NCBI GenBank assembly: GCA_001599755.1
Contig: BCHX01000002.1
Span: 3,020,330 to 3,084,329, forward strand
Reading direction: 5' to 3'
DNA: 64,000 nucleotides
Source of the DNA: Gliomastix tumulicola
Lineage: Eukaryota > Ascomycota > Sordariomycetes > Hypocreales > Bionectriaceae
The position numbers and the translations under genes are program-made. Numbering within the stretch: the stretch's first letter is position 1; every line of letters starts with the position of its first letter. The notes under the pieces were generated by a model. The model made no database searches. It saw only the letters and a program-made list of their open reading frames with translations, and had not been told where the DNA came from. Positions 22,771 to 33,909 of this stretch are shown in pieces.

Positions 22771-24252
22771 TTAGGGGAACTCGACTTCGTAGTATACAAA
22801 CGCCGTGTACTCGTTGCCCTCTCCGAACCCGAAGCCTGCTGCGGCCAGATCCGAGCTCACAGCCGCGTCGTCCTTGGTTGTCACCCTCCCCCGCTTATCC
22901 CTGCCAAAGGCGTTGCCGCCGAGGTACGAGTATTGCGAATCAAGGGCCGTCTTGACCTTTGCGCTGAGTTTAGGCGTCGTCTGTGGTGGTTCGTGTCAGT
23001 TCCAGTTTCGCAGAGTATTCCATGAGACAGAATCCGCCTACCTTGACCAGTGCCGTGACGTACTCCAGGGGCAGGCCGTATCGCAGAACCGCCTCGACGA
23101 AGACCCGCAGCGTCAGGACGTGAACCCAGATCATAACCGACTCACTCCATCCGGTGCGTCCGATGCGGAGCGCCTCGCCCTGCACCTTGCGCTCCTCGTT
23201 GGTGACCTTGTCGAGCTCGCGCTGCTCCTCCTCCTTGCCGCCCTCGACGTACTTGTACTGGCGCGGGGTCCACTTCTGCTCACGGCACTTTTGTAGGAAC
23301 TCGGCGCTGTGCTTCTTGAAGGTCGCCACGGCGAAGAGGACAAACTCCTCGTCCTGCGCCACCTGCACCGAGGAGCGGGGCACGACCATGGGAGCGATGG
23401 TCTCGTAGGCCTTGATGAAGTCCTTCTTGGCGTTGGCGGGGACGACGATGAGGTGCGTCTCGATGTACTCGGAGTCCTGGATGAGGAGGGCCGGGTCGAC
23501 GATGGGGGTCAAGGATTTCGTCGTCAGGTTGCCGCTGGGGAGTCAGTGTCAGTGTGCGGTTCATGGTCATGGTCATGGTCATGGTCATGGTCCTGCTGCG
23601 ATCTCTCCCACTCACGTCTGTCTTCGCTGCAGAGCGGCGAGGTTCGTCTTGACTCCATTGTACTGGTTGAACTTGGTCTTGACATCATTGTCAACGTTGA
23701 CGAGCTCCTAGTGAGGCGAGCAAATCGCCCATGTTAGCCAGATGCATAACCATCGAAAGGCGAGGCCTTAGTAGTTTACCTTCCCGAGGGTGTCTATTAG
23801 CTCGCCGAGGGACTTGTCGGCACGGTATCGGATCTTGTTCCAGGAGAAGTTGCTAATGTACTGGTCGGTAGGCTCTGCAGCTGCATGTCAGCTACCGCGT
23901 CGAGACAGATACTGCAGCTCGCTCATGGCGGGCAGAGATCAGGGTTCATGAACTGACTATCATTGACCATCTTGTACTGCGACAGACGCTCGTCGTCGCC
24001 GTTGAGGACCTGTCGCAGCGAGTCGGAGACCTTGGCCACGACAGCCTTCGCATTGGCCTCGAGCTTGGCCAGGTCGTCGGCCTGCTGGACCAGGGCATCC
24101 AGCGTCCCGATCTTGAACTCGGGCACGTTGAAGGGGACCACCGTACCGTTGTCCGAGGACACGGTGGCGCTCAGGGCCGAGACGGCATCGTCCCTGTCGC
24201 TCGAGTCGAAGGCGCCGAGCGGGAGGGAGACGAGTGCGTACTTGGCCGGCAT
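22771..24252 (-). CDS. VMA5: V-type proton ATPase subunit C
   Basis: Five exons (23958-24252, 23780-23874, 23616-23707, 23042-23534, 22771-22980) give 394 residues, the family's usual size. The start MPAKYALVSLPLGAFDSS and later YISNFSWNKIRYRADKSLGE, DNDVKTKFNQYNGVKTNLAA, GNLTTKSLTPIVDP, RVFVEAVLRYGLPLEYVTAL and the C-terminus EGNEYTAFVYYEVEFP are diagnostic of V1 subunit C. Family: subunit C clamps two peripheral stalks in the V1-Vo enzyme and leaves reversibly during glucose-regulated disassembly; acts at the vacuole/endosome surface. The third intron carries a hexamer repeat (ATGGTC). Confidence 0.95.
23560..23592. repeat. ATGGTC hexamer repeat in a VMA5 intron
   Basis: About five tandem copies of a TCATGG hexamer lie within the third VMA5 intron (23535-23615). 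They are not in coding sequence. Confidence 0.9.
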
Positions 24253-25269
24253 CGTGGTGGTGCGACGGTGCTGTTCGGAGACGGTTCGGCTTGCGGAGAT
24301 TCCTCGACGTTGGATGACGGAGGAAGGATGGATGGATGGGATCGCGGAGGCGTCGGTGGGCAGGGGCGATCCGGAACAGATGGAGGAGCTGGGGATCGGG
24401 ATAGGCGTGCTCGAGGGGAGGATGCGGTCTGCTTCCTGGACACTTTCCACCGATGGAGCAGTGTTGTAGAGGGACCAGCTTGGGATGGTTGAAGGTCGGA
24501 GCTTGAGGTTGCTGACCCCTACCTGCACTACAGATACAGTGCTAATTGGACAGATGATGTAAGGAATGGCCCACTTGCAGGTCAAGGCGTCCAGGTGGGA
24601 GCAGGCGTGTCTTCTCTTGGGTTCATCGCCTGGGTATGCATCAATTCGGCGGAATAAAATCCAATTACTTCATGTCTTGATAAGCTAGACAGGTTTATAG
24701 AATGCACACCGGCCTTCTCCAACAGCTGGGCGGCAAGTATAAACATCGTCTAGTACTACGTAAGGTAGCAACTTGCATGTATGGGAGTCACTGTGAGGTA
24801 TAAACTACCCTACACTCATCTGCCAAGTGACATGTTTCTACCTCTTTATCCCATCAAGGTTTTTAACGAGGGCCTATTACCAATCCAAAAATAGAATTGT
24901 TCGATCTCTGGGCTAGTAATGTGGCAATTTCATGTTCGATTGACTAACTTGGTTGCGCAAATGATCATGTTGTCTGTGTGCATTGCTTGGAGCTGCACGT
25001 GAGAGCGGCTCCTACCCCTCCAGTTGGGAGCTTTGGTGGTTCCTTCCCTATCCGGGTTTAGCCGTGGCTGCTTTAAAGGAATTCCTCATGGATACCTACA
25101 GGTATAGCTAACACTAAGAAGGGCAAAGAGAGCTCCCACATGCACGCCACAGAGCTCCGGCTGACATGTCTCGTTCACATTCAGGCGAGGTATTCACATT
25201 GGATTGTTGGCTCTCCCCTGGGTGTCTGGCATAGCCCTCAATTTCTAACGACTATCGAACATTGTACAT
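24253..25269. other. intergenic, no gene seen
   Basis: This is the upstream region of VMA5 and 3' flank of the secreted-protein gene. Between about 24640 and 24950 it is AT-rich with stops in all frames. I found no RNA gene or convincing small exon set. Confidence 0.5.
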
Positions 25270-26890
25270 TTACTTGGAAGGACCGCCGAAGCCACGACCA
25301 CCGTTGCGACCCTTGCCCTTGGCCACACGGAGGACGTAGGCACCACGCTCGAAGGTGTTGGCGACGATGAAGCCCGAGGGGAACTGGAAGTTGCCCCAGG
25401 AGCCGACGAACTCAAGCGAGCCACCAGCGGCATCGTCCTCGGGGTGCATGTCGAAGAAGGCGAGCTTCTTGACGCGGCTGCCGTCGGAGTGGCGCTTGAT
25501 GGAGCTGACATCCGTGACCCAGACACCGGCGCCGTAGTTGGACTGGAACATGACGCCGTCCTCGATGTACAGGTTGTGGTCGATAGCCTTGTGGTCAGTG
25601 TTCTCGAAGAAGCCGGTGTACTTGGGCTTCTCCAGGTTGCTGAGGTCGGCGATGTGGGTGATGGGGATGCCGGCGGCAGCGTTGCCGACGCCACGGACCT
25701 CGTCGAGCTCGTCGTTGTAGAGGACGAACTGGTGCCAGTTGCGCTCCGTCCACCAGCCCTGGTGGGTGTAGGTGGCGCCCGGGTAGTCGAGGCGGCTGAG
25801 CATCTTGGAGTTGGCCTTGTCGGTCGAGTCCCAGACGGTGACGCTGTCCTCGTTGTACGCAACGCAGATGTTGCGGCCGAGGTAGCGACGGTCGGGGCCG
25901 TTGTAGGTGACGCACTGGGCATCGTGCGTGTAGCCGTCGGAGCTGGCGCAGCCGGGCTTGAAGGGGCTGGAGGCATCGGTGAGGTCGATGTACTCCATGC
26001 CAGCCGCGCAGGTCTGGTTACGGGGCTGGGCGCCAACGGCAATGGCGTACTCGTTGTCCCAGTCGATGACGACGTTGTGCGCACGGCCGATGGGGAGGTC
26101 ATCGAACAGACCAGTGAGGTCGGTCTTGGGGTTGAAGGTGATGGGGCGAGCCGGGTTGATGTCGGCGACCTTGTTGAGGTCGAAGATCTGGATGTTGTGG
26201 CCGACAGCCTCAGAGCCGATGATGGCGTAGTTGTTCAGCACACGGATCTCGCGCCACGACGAGCCGACGGGGTCCTGCGAGGGCAGGCGGCCGAGGTAGC
26301 GGAGCTTTCCCTTCTTGGTGACCTCGACAAAGGCCGTGCCGGTGTGCTGGCCGATGAGGGCAATCTGGCGACCCCAGGGAGACACCCAGCCCCAGACAGA
26401 GGAGCCTCGTCGGTTGGGGAAGTTGGGATCCGCCTCGCCACCGCCAAGGTCGTTGTGGTTCATGAAGTCGTACAGATCCATCTAGGAAGCGTGAGCCCAG
26501 GGCTAATCGAGCGAGGAGGGGGACAGTGTGGGACACTTACGTTGTCACAGCGGAAGGTCTGCATGGGGTTGCCCTCCTCAGCAACAGCGAGGCCATCCTT
26601 GCACTTGAGACGGTCCTTCTTGACCTTGGGGTCAAGCTTGTTCCACTTGGACCAGGAGGGCCACTGGGTAGAGTTGAGAGCACCGGCTGCCTCGAGAGCA
26701 TCCCATTGGGCCTGCGCATGGGTTAGTGAGGAGGACCGAGGGACAGAGAGGAGTGGTAGAGGACGGGAGAGCTTACGTTCTTCATGTCCAGGATCATCTG
26801 GTGAACCTCGCCGGAGTCATACTGCTCTTGCGAGTAGTACGCGGCCTGGGCCAGCGCGGGCAGAAGCAAAAGAGCGGCAGCAGCCTTCAT
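25270..26890 (-). CDS. secreted choice-of-anchor B family protein (LVIVD-type beta-propeller)
   Basis: Exons 26777-26890, 26541-26711 and 25270-26481 encode 498 residues. The N-terminus MKAAAALLLLPALAQA is a signal peptide with a likely cut after AQA. A helical segment with a Cys pair (LKCKDG...FRCDN) leads to MDLYDFMNHNDLGGG, the start of the propeller typical of choice-of-anchor B proteins: SVWGWVSPWGRQIALIGQH, GTAFVEVTKKGKLRYLGRLP, WREIRVLNNYAIIGSEAVGH, IQIFDLNKV, ATYTHQGWWTERNWHQFVLY and SFIVANTF-like closing strands. It has N-glycosylation sequons (NST, NQT). Role unknown; probably extracellular or wall-associated. Codon use is strongly C/G-ending and there is a TATA box with a nearby CCAAT, so it is likely highly expressed. 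Confidence 0.88.
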
Positions 26891-26990
26891 CTTGGGCGGT
26901 CTTGAGGGAAGAAGACAGTCACAATGGGTGAGGATGAGGGTGAGGGAGACAGGAGCTGCGCACGACGGCTCAGCGGCCGCCTCGGGGCAT

Positions 26991-27002
26991 ATTTATACCA
27001 AT
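26991..27002 (-). promoter_or_regulatory. TATA box and CCAAT element of the secreted-protein gene
   Basis: On the minus strand TATAAAT lies at 26991-26997, about 100 bp upstream of the start codon at 26890. A CCAAT pentamer on the plus strand (26998-27002) abuts it. The spacing suits a fungal core promoter; this is among the few clear TATA boxes in the window. Confidence 0.6.
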
Positions 27003-28631
27003 GGCAATCAATCGGCCCCCTCCCTCGCTCCCCCTTCCCTGTCCTCTGGTCTGCTCCTCATGAGAGGCATGCTAAGGATCCTATCAGCTATCTGCTAACA
27101 ACGGGGTGTCAGCATGTTGCACCGACGAGGTAAGCAGGTTGGCCATGCTACCTGCATGGAAGTTGGAGAACCCCAGATCGGATGTGCAGTCTGACCTTCT
27201 AGATTCGAACTAATACCGGGCCTAGATGCGCCACAGGCGTCAAGAGCCAAGTTTGATAAGACGACCAAAGACGCTCTGGCCGGCAGGATTCTGTCTTCCA
27301 ATCAAGCTTAATTGCTGGAGCCAACGGGCTTCGACGACTAGCACCGAAGTCGAAGCTACGAGTGCTGCGGATGAGCTTGGCAGGGAGCTTGGTACTTTTG
27401 GCGTCGTCTGGCAATCCACTCGCCACTTGGGACCAACAGGGTCCTCGAGCCTGCGAGTTCATCTCACAGTGAAGGATCGTAACCGGAAGGTGAAGTTGAC
27501 ATGGTGCACGCTGGGTGGTGGCCTCGGGCGTCACATGAGCGAAGAGGAGGGGAAGCTGCAGAGTCTTGCATGCAACCCACCGATATTCGAGGCTCGGGCC
27601 CCGAACCGAGGGTGGCAGATGCTACCCAAATATTGAGCACCAACAGTCGAGAGCACGTCCATGTACATCGTACGGCGCAGCAAATTGTGGCTGGCTCCCC
27701 CGTACAAGAAGTGCCGAGATCCCCTGTCCTGGGCGATAAGGGCGGGATAAACGAAACGTATCCGACCCTATTAGAACCTCCTCGCTCTTTGCACACACTG
27801 GAAGGTCTCCCTCTGCACTCCCGACTATGACCTCTCCGTCCTAGCTTACACCGAGAGCACAGGCCAAGGCTTTAAAGTTTGGCGGCCTCACGCTCGGTGC
27901 CTCGCATTGAACATCGCATTAGGAATCGCATTCGACGCCTGCCTAACTGATCTTAGTCGGAGGCTGCCGAGGAACTCGCGTGGTCGCGGCGATGACAGTG
28001 GTGACAGTGACGATTTCTTCCAGGATTGTCAGTGGGTGTCAGTGGGTCTAGGGTAGGCTGCTTCGGGCGAGGGCTTGGAATCCAGAAGACTCGCCAAGAC
28101 TTAAAGCGGCCGTGGATACTAACCGAATCGGGACAGCCGCAAAAACAGCACGTACCTGACCTGCCCTTTGTGGGATATCGCGATTTGATTGATCTCTTCC
28201 CCTCCAGTGGATGATCCGTCCCGCCAATGCATCCAGATATTGATTGATTTGATGAATTGACTGGTCGGCCACACCGTGTTCCCGGATATTGGCTGCTTTA
28301 CGACATTGATACCACCTTGGCCAAGACATGCTCTCCCGTCCCTGCCTTCTTCGTGCACCGCGCACCAATTGGTTCCCCAGCATGCCCTCCATCTAGCACA
28401 CACCTCCTCCCACAGCGAGCAGTTCGTCCTGGCCCGGCTGACCCTCCTCCTGGTCGCCGTTCCCCGCCGAATCAGCCCTGCCTGCAACCCGCCTCCCCGA
28501 CCCTTCAGCAGAGGAAGGGTGAGGCTCAAGCACGAGCTGAACGAGGACCCCCTTGTCAGAGCTGGAAGTGGGAAGAGGATGTTGGTGGGCTGGCTCATGC
28601 TGATCGACCAGCATCCGGGACATCGGTGAAG
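26998..28631. other. long intergenic region, no gene seen
   Basis: About 1.6 kb separates two divergent genes. Open frames up to about 130 codons occur on both strands but overlap, lack recognisable motifs and have no supporting splice structure. The final 350 bp is C/T-rich and has an open frame continuous with the AT-hook gene, but no in-frame ATG before 28632. Confidence 0.5.
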
Positions 28632-31158
28632 ATGCCAATGGAGCCCGAACCAGGTGAGGATACGCTGGGACGAATAGGTGGTCTGCCGTCGGTGTGCTAA
28701 CAGTTGCTTCTCAGCACCCCAAGCACCAGTGCCGGCGTCTACTCAACACATGCCCTCGCAGGATATACTACCCCCTGCAGAAGCACCTCGACCTTCTCCA
28801 TTGCTGACCGCTCCCACAACCACCCACGGCGAAATCGAAAATGATGGCGACGGATTAGGGGAACTGGGGTATGGAGAACAACAGGCTGAGGCGAAATCAT
28901 CCCCTGAGTCGCAGGCGCAGCCAACGGTGCCAGATGTCTCGGAAACACTGGAGCTTGACGAGGCAGCGGCAGCGGCAGCGGCAGCATCGGCATCGAACTC
29001 GAATCTCGACATCGACCCCTCGAGCCGCGCATACTACCTAGGAGATCTCCGGATTCGCAACCCTGTACCGTCAAAACTGCAGTCCAAGATGAAAGATAAG
29101 GATGGCAACTTCAGCGTCATGCACATGGATGTCAAGAAGACCATTCTCGACGCACGGGATCTGGCTGCCAAACGAACCAGCGAGCTGACGCAGGCCGCAG
29201 CTATCGAGGCGAGCAAGAATGGGTACCAGCCAATCAGGCGGAGCAAGATGGCGTGGCAGCCACTTGCGCCAGCGCCGAGATTCGACCATGGGCCGTCGCA
29301 GGTCATGTCTCCAGAGATGGCAAGGGCGGAACAGGGACGACTCCTCACACTGATACAGAGCCTGCATCCCTCGTTGGTCGTGGACCAGCTTTGCAGAGCG
29401 CTGGCGTATTTCGGTGGCATCCCAGCGGCTCCTCCTACGACCGAGTTCGTCTTTCCCAACAGTGATCGGATGAACGGCAACGGGAGGAGTTTTATCGGAT
29501 GGCTAGCTGAGATATTCCCCCCGATGGACCTTGCCAATCTGCCTGGCCCGGCTTGGGTAGCTGTGCCTGCACATGAAGCTGCACAGTCGGGTAGTTCACG
29601 CCCACTGGAGCAGACAACGCCAGATGCGCCGGCAGCAGTGACAGCCGCTGCGGCAGCACCCAGGGAAGAGGATCAGGCGCTTGTGGACGACCCAAGCGGT
29701 CCCCCAAAACGACGGCGTGGACGTCCAAAGGGGAGCAAGAGCACCAAGCCTAGAAAGGATAAGGGTTACAAGAAGAGTGAACATGTACCTGCAGACGGCT
29801 TTGCCGGAGCAGAAGCTGCGCCTCAGCCACCTCTGCCGCCTCAGCCATCCCAGCCTATGCCATTATCGCAACCGGTGCCGTCCTCGCAGCCTGCAGGTCC
29901 TTCGCAGAACCTGGGCTTTGCACACCCAAGGGGCGCTGAGCCTGAATCAAGCCCAATGACCACCCCGTCTGGGAAGAAGAGAGGCCGTCCAAAGGGGTCC
30001 AAGAATCGACCCAAGCCTCAGAGGCCTGCGGCTTCGTCGGAGAACGTGACTAGCGAAGCACCTTCTCCAGATCCGAACCTACGCCTTATACAGCCTCGTC
30101 CGTCGCAGCAGCAGCAGGGAGCCAGTCATAGTGATATGAGCCCAAGTACTTGGTCCAGAGCGCCTACAGCCCTGGAGCAGCATGCCCAAACATGGGCAGC
30201 GCAGCCAAGCCGCGAAGATACCCAGATCAGCCATGGGAGTAGTCCGGCAAGGAAGAGGAAGAGAAAGCCGTCGATGCAGCTGATGCAAAACGACAGTCCT
30301 GTGTCGTCGAGACCCACGTCTGTGTCACCGACGTTGCAACGGAGTGACCAGCAGATGGCCCAGAGAGATGCTGGAAGCGGCAAGCGTCGCCGCCTCACAG
30401 GAGACCAAGGGCAGCCGATAGGGTTGGGTAACACGCAATCGAATGCATCACCAGCCGAAGCCGCGTTGTCGACCCTCCCCTCTCCAAGCACTACTTCTAG
30501 TGCCGGCGTGGCGCACAACAGCCCCAGCGCCACACAACCAGCCACACAGCAACCTAGCCTACTCATAAGACGAGGGCAGCAGTGGACCCAGCAGCAGCAG
30601 TATATGCAGATGCAACAGCAGCAGCAGAAAAGGGCACAGCTGATGGCTCGTCAAGCTGCAGGCCAAGACTTCCGAGACGAGGCACAGCCTGCCAACGTAC
30701 AGCCCTCGCCCTCTGGGCCTTTCCTCAACCCTTCGCAAGATCCGCAGCGGGCGGCTGCTTGGGCGGCACAGCAGAAGGCGCATGGCCAACAGATGCAGCA
30801 GCAGCAACAGCAGCAGCAGAAGCAACCGTCAGTCACTTATTCAAGCGAGCACGGCGCCGGCTCCTTTCCTCCGCAGTCGAGCTCAGGGGCTCAAGTTTAT
30901 GTCCAAGGCCCGCCGCCAGGGTCAGCACAGGGTGGCACGGCCCCGACGTCCTCTTCCATGGGCATCCCGCCGTCCGCATACTCAGGCTCCTTCAGCGACC
31001 CAGCATACCTGGGCATGCAGTACGCCCTCGGCGCCAGCAGAGCTGTGTCCAGCTCCAGCCTATACGGTGCCCAGCTCGGGCAAGACCAGCTCGAGACAAC
31101 GCTGGCACAGACGGACATGCCAAATCGCGTGTACGACAGTTTTGGACGGCGGGCGTAA
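28632..31158 (+). CDS. AT-hook, glutamine-rich nuclear protein
   Basis: A 22-nt first exon (28632-28653) and exon 28715-31158 give 821 residues starting MPMEPEPAPQAPVP. A conserved-looking region at about 115-280 (RAYYLGDLRIRNPVPSKLQS, FSVMHMDVKKTILDARDLAA, SLHPSLVVDQLCRALAYFGG, FIGWLAEIFPPMDL) precedes two AT-hooks, RRRGRPKGSKS near 342 and KKRGRPKGSKN near 428. A basic RKRKRKPS patch near 520 and long Gln-rich tracts follow in the last 200 residues. AT-hooks bind the minor groove of AT-rich DNA, so a chromatin or transcription role is likely. I do not recognise the N-terminal domain. The Q tracts come from CAG repeats, so length may vary. Confidence 0.82.
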
Positions 31159-32165
31159 TCTTCCACGGACGGTGCCAGTTTTTGTCTCTCGCCCGCAAAT
31201 GGACGACAAGACGTGTTTTGGAACATGACGGAGTCTGGGTTGTTCTTCATTTATTATTTTAGGTGGCAAACCCGGCAATGATACCCAATACCTTAGTACC
31301 CAATATCAATGACCCCCCCCCTTCAGCATGCCAGTCAGTTCGTGAGACAATGCGCCCCTCCCATAGAAACGGGGGTGGCGCTATGCGAGCCTGTTACATG
31401 AGGCACCGAGGGATGAATGAATCAATGAAGATGCATAGCCCCTCCTTGTGTCTTGGTTACAGGCGGGACCCAGCTTGTCATTCCTTGCCTCCCAACGAAA
31501 CGGTACTTTCATTTCGTGGAACGGCGCTTCAGGGGGTTGTCATAGGCTAAACACCCAGTTCGCTGCGTCAACTGTCACTCACCTACTAGTCAGTAGGCCT
31601 CCGGCAGACCAGACAAGTCAACCTGCCCTGTTTCCACACCTCTGGCAAACGTCAACGGCGCCTGCGTACGTGACGAAACAGATCCTACAATCCCGAGACA
31701 CACCTACAAATCACGGAGAGGCACGTAAAACACACGCATAGCTGAAAAGGTAAGGTAGTAATCAAGTTTTGTCTTTATAGTCATGGCAATCGAGATCCTC
31801 GCTACGCAGTTGCCCGATCGATCGATAAGATATTCATATACTTCAAGTCCGAAAGAAAGAAATCAGTGAGGAAAGTGAAATGACACCCCCCCCGGGATTG
31901 AAAAACGCCGTGTAAAAGCTGGCCCGTCTCTTTTTGGAACAAAAAAACGTCACGCCCCTCACTCCGTGCATGATTGATAGATGAGACAGAAGGAAATGAT
32001 GATGATGATGATGATGAAGGAAGGTATCCCCAAAAGCAGACAGCTGGGAGTGAGCAAATAGCAGGAGACAAAAAGGAAATGGATATCGAGTGTACAGGTT
32101 AAAGGAAACCCTGAAGAAAGATAAAAAGTGGTACGAGCGAATGGTCAGGATGTTGGTAAAGACGA
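31159..32165. other. intergenic between convergent genes
   Basis: No gene seen in about 1 kb. It contains a GAT trinucleotide run near 31997-32017 and an 8-C run at about 31313-31320. Probably two 3' UTRs and terminators. Confidence 0.5.
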
Positions 32166-33909
32166 TTAGTCTGCATCGTCATCGACGACGCCGTTTGGAG
32201 GCCGGACAGAGTCGGGAATGGTGCGACCATAGCACCACTCGTCTTCCTCGTCCATGCCATCCTCGCGGATGAGATCAAGCATGACCTGCTGGTTCCTTCG
32301 GATGTCCCCGGGTTTGACGATCTGGCGCTCGAGAATGAGCGCCTCGGCCGTGTGCATCCAGATGTGCTGGAGAATGGGCAAGTCATCCAGGATCGTCTGC
32401 GCCTGATCGCGAGTGAGCGAGTCCATGGGCACGCCAGCCGATAAGCTCGTGTTGAAGATCCAGCTGGGGTCACCCCATTCGCTGCCGTCAAATGACGCAG
32501 CAGGGCTTCTGGTTCTATGCAAGCTGCTGAAGGAGGCCCGCTGATCCCGCGTGGTGTGATAATCGTGGGACTCGCCGCTTGTCGACTTCTTCCGGCCAAA
32601 GCTCATGAGCGACCGTCGCGCCTTAGGCGCAGGGTCTTGTGGCGCGTCCCTCGTCAGACTGTTGTACCAGTGGTCGACAGCGTTACGGCGACTGTTGTAG
32701 CCCTTGATCTCCCACAGCCTCTCCACCTGTCGCAGGCCGCCGACACACAGAATCGCCACGTGAACCTCGTCGGCAGGCTTCTCTCGGATGTAACCACGCA
32801 GCGATCGCTCCACGCGACCGACGTATGTTGGAGGCCGCAGACGCCGGCAGAATGACGAAATAACCAGAGGAAACACCTCGTGCACTCGAAGCAGGGTTTG
32901 GTTGTCGTACATGTTCATAATCTTGAGCTCTATAGGGTTCATGGTGTACGGCTCCTGCGTCAGGCCGTGGCCACCATGCTCGGCGATGTGTTCTAGGTGT
33001 AGCTTTCGGTACGTCTCGAAGAAATGGAAGACGGTAAAGAGCAGAGGGATCAGTCGACGGCGCATGCGCTCGTGTTGGCCGGCGAAGCCTATCCTCTGAG
33101 CCTCGGTCTGGCGGAGGAAGATGTCCTTGGTGACCCATTCGGACATTAGAAACGACAGCTTGGCGGCGACGTGCAGCCGGTGCCACAGGCCGCAGAGGTA
33201 GTGGAAGTTGATTTCAGACGGGCTGTTGACGGGATATAGCCGGCGCGCATATGCGGGTATGTTGTGCTCGAGGTGGTGCCGTACGATCGGGATCTCGTTG
33301 CGCGTGACCAGCGCGTGCCAGGACTTTGAGGTCAGACGAAGGTTCAGGACATCAGGGAGGGGTAGAAAGGCGATGACCTGCGTCTGCAGCTCTGTCGGAA
33401 GATTCTGAAATAGCCGGTCGAGAGGAAGGCTGTGAGGAGAGCATCGGTTAGTTACTTGGTTATGCGCATGGGGGGTGATAGCATGGCGCTGAGAGGACGC
33501 ACCTTTTCCGCGCCGATTCAGTCGATGATCGCACAGGCTGAACAGGAACGAGAACGGGGACTACTTCTTCGGGGACGGTCGGCTGTGGCTTGGGATGGTG
33601 TCTTAGGGAGATCTTTGGTGTGCGAATGCTAAAGAAACCCTTCTTCTTCTCGGTAGGCTTGACGGTCTCGACTTCCGATGTTTTCGATTCCCTCAGTGGT
33701 AGGATGAATTTCGTCCCGGAGCCGGACGAGATCGTAGGCAAGTTAAACTCGTAGTGAGGAGGGTGGTGTGAGCCATCGTGTTGCTGCTGCTGCTGCTGCT
33801 GTTGCGGCTGCTGTTGCTGCTGCTTCCCTATCTTGTCGTGGAACAGCTTCGAACCAAACTCCGTTTGGTGGGCCTGTTCCACGACAGGAGGGCGGTTGCC
33901 TTCAGACAT
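32166..33909 (-). CDS. F-box protein with poly-Q N-terminus
   Basis: Exons 33503-33909 and 32166-33429 encode 556 residues. The N-terminus is disordered with a run of about 16 mostly Gln residues (near 29-45) and a basic segment. The join gives ARKSLPLDRLFQNLPTELQT, opening an F-box at about 138-185 (LPTELQTQVIAFLPLPDVLN, LRLTSKSWHALVTRNEIPIV). The remaining region is helical and Arg-rich (RMRRRLIPLLFTVFHFFETY, MYDNQTLLRVHEVFPLVISS) without LRR, WD or kelch repeats. Family knowledge: F-box proteins recruit substrates to SCF ubiquitin ligases through Skp1. The substrate-binding part is not a type I recognise. The tail is acidic (NGVVDDDAD). Confidence 0.88.

Noticed and set aside
25444..26931. 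495-codon open frame on the plus strand
   Set aside because: Antisense shadow of the secreted propeller gene; Val/Asp/Gly-rich composition mirrors the biased codons of the real minus-strand gene.
27226..27636. Open frames on both strands upstream of the AT-hook gene
   Set aside because: Mutually overlapping, no recognisable domain, and the plus-strand frame starts without ATG.
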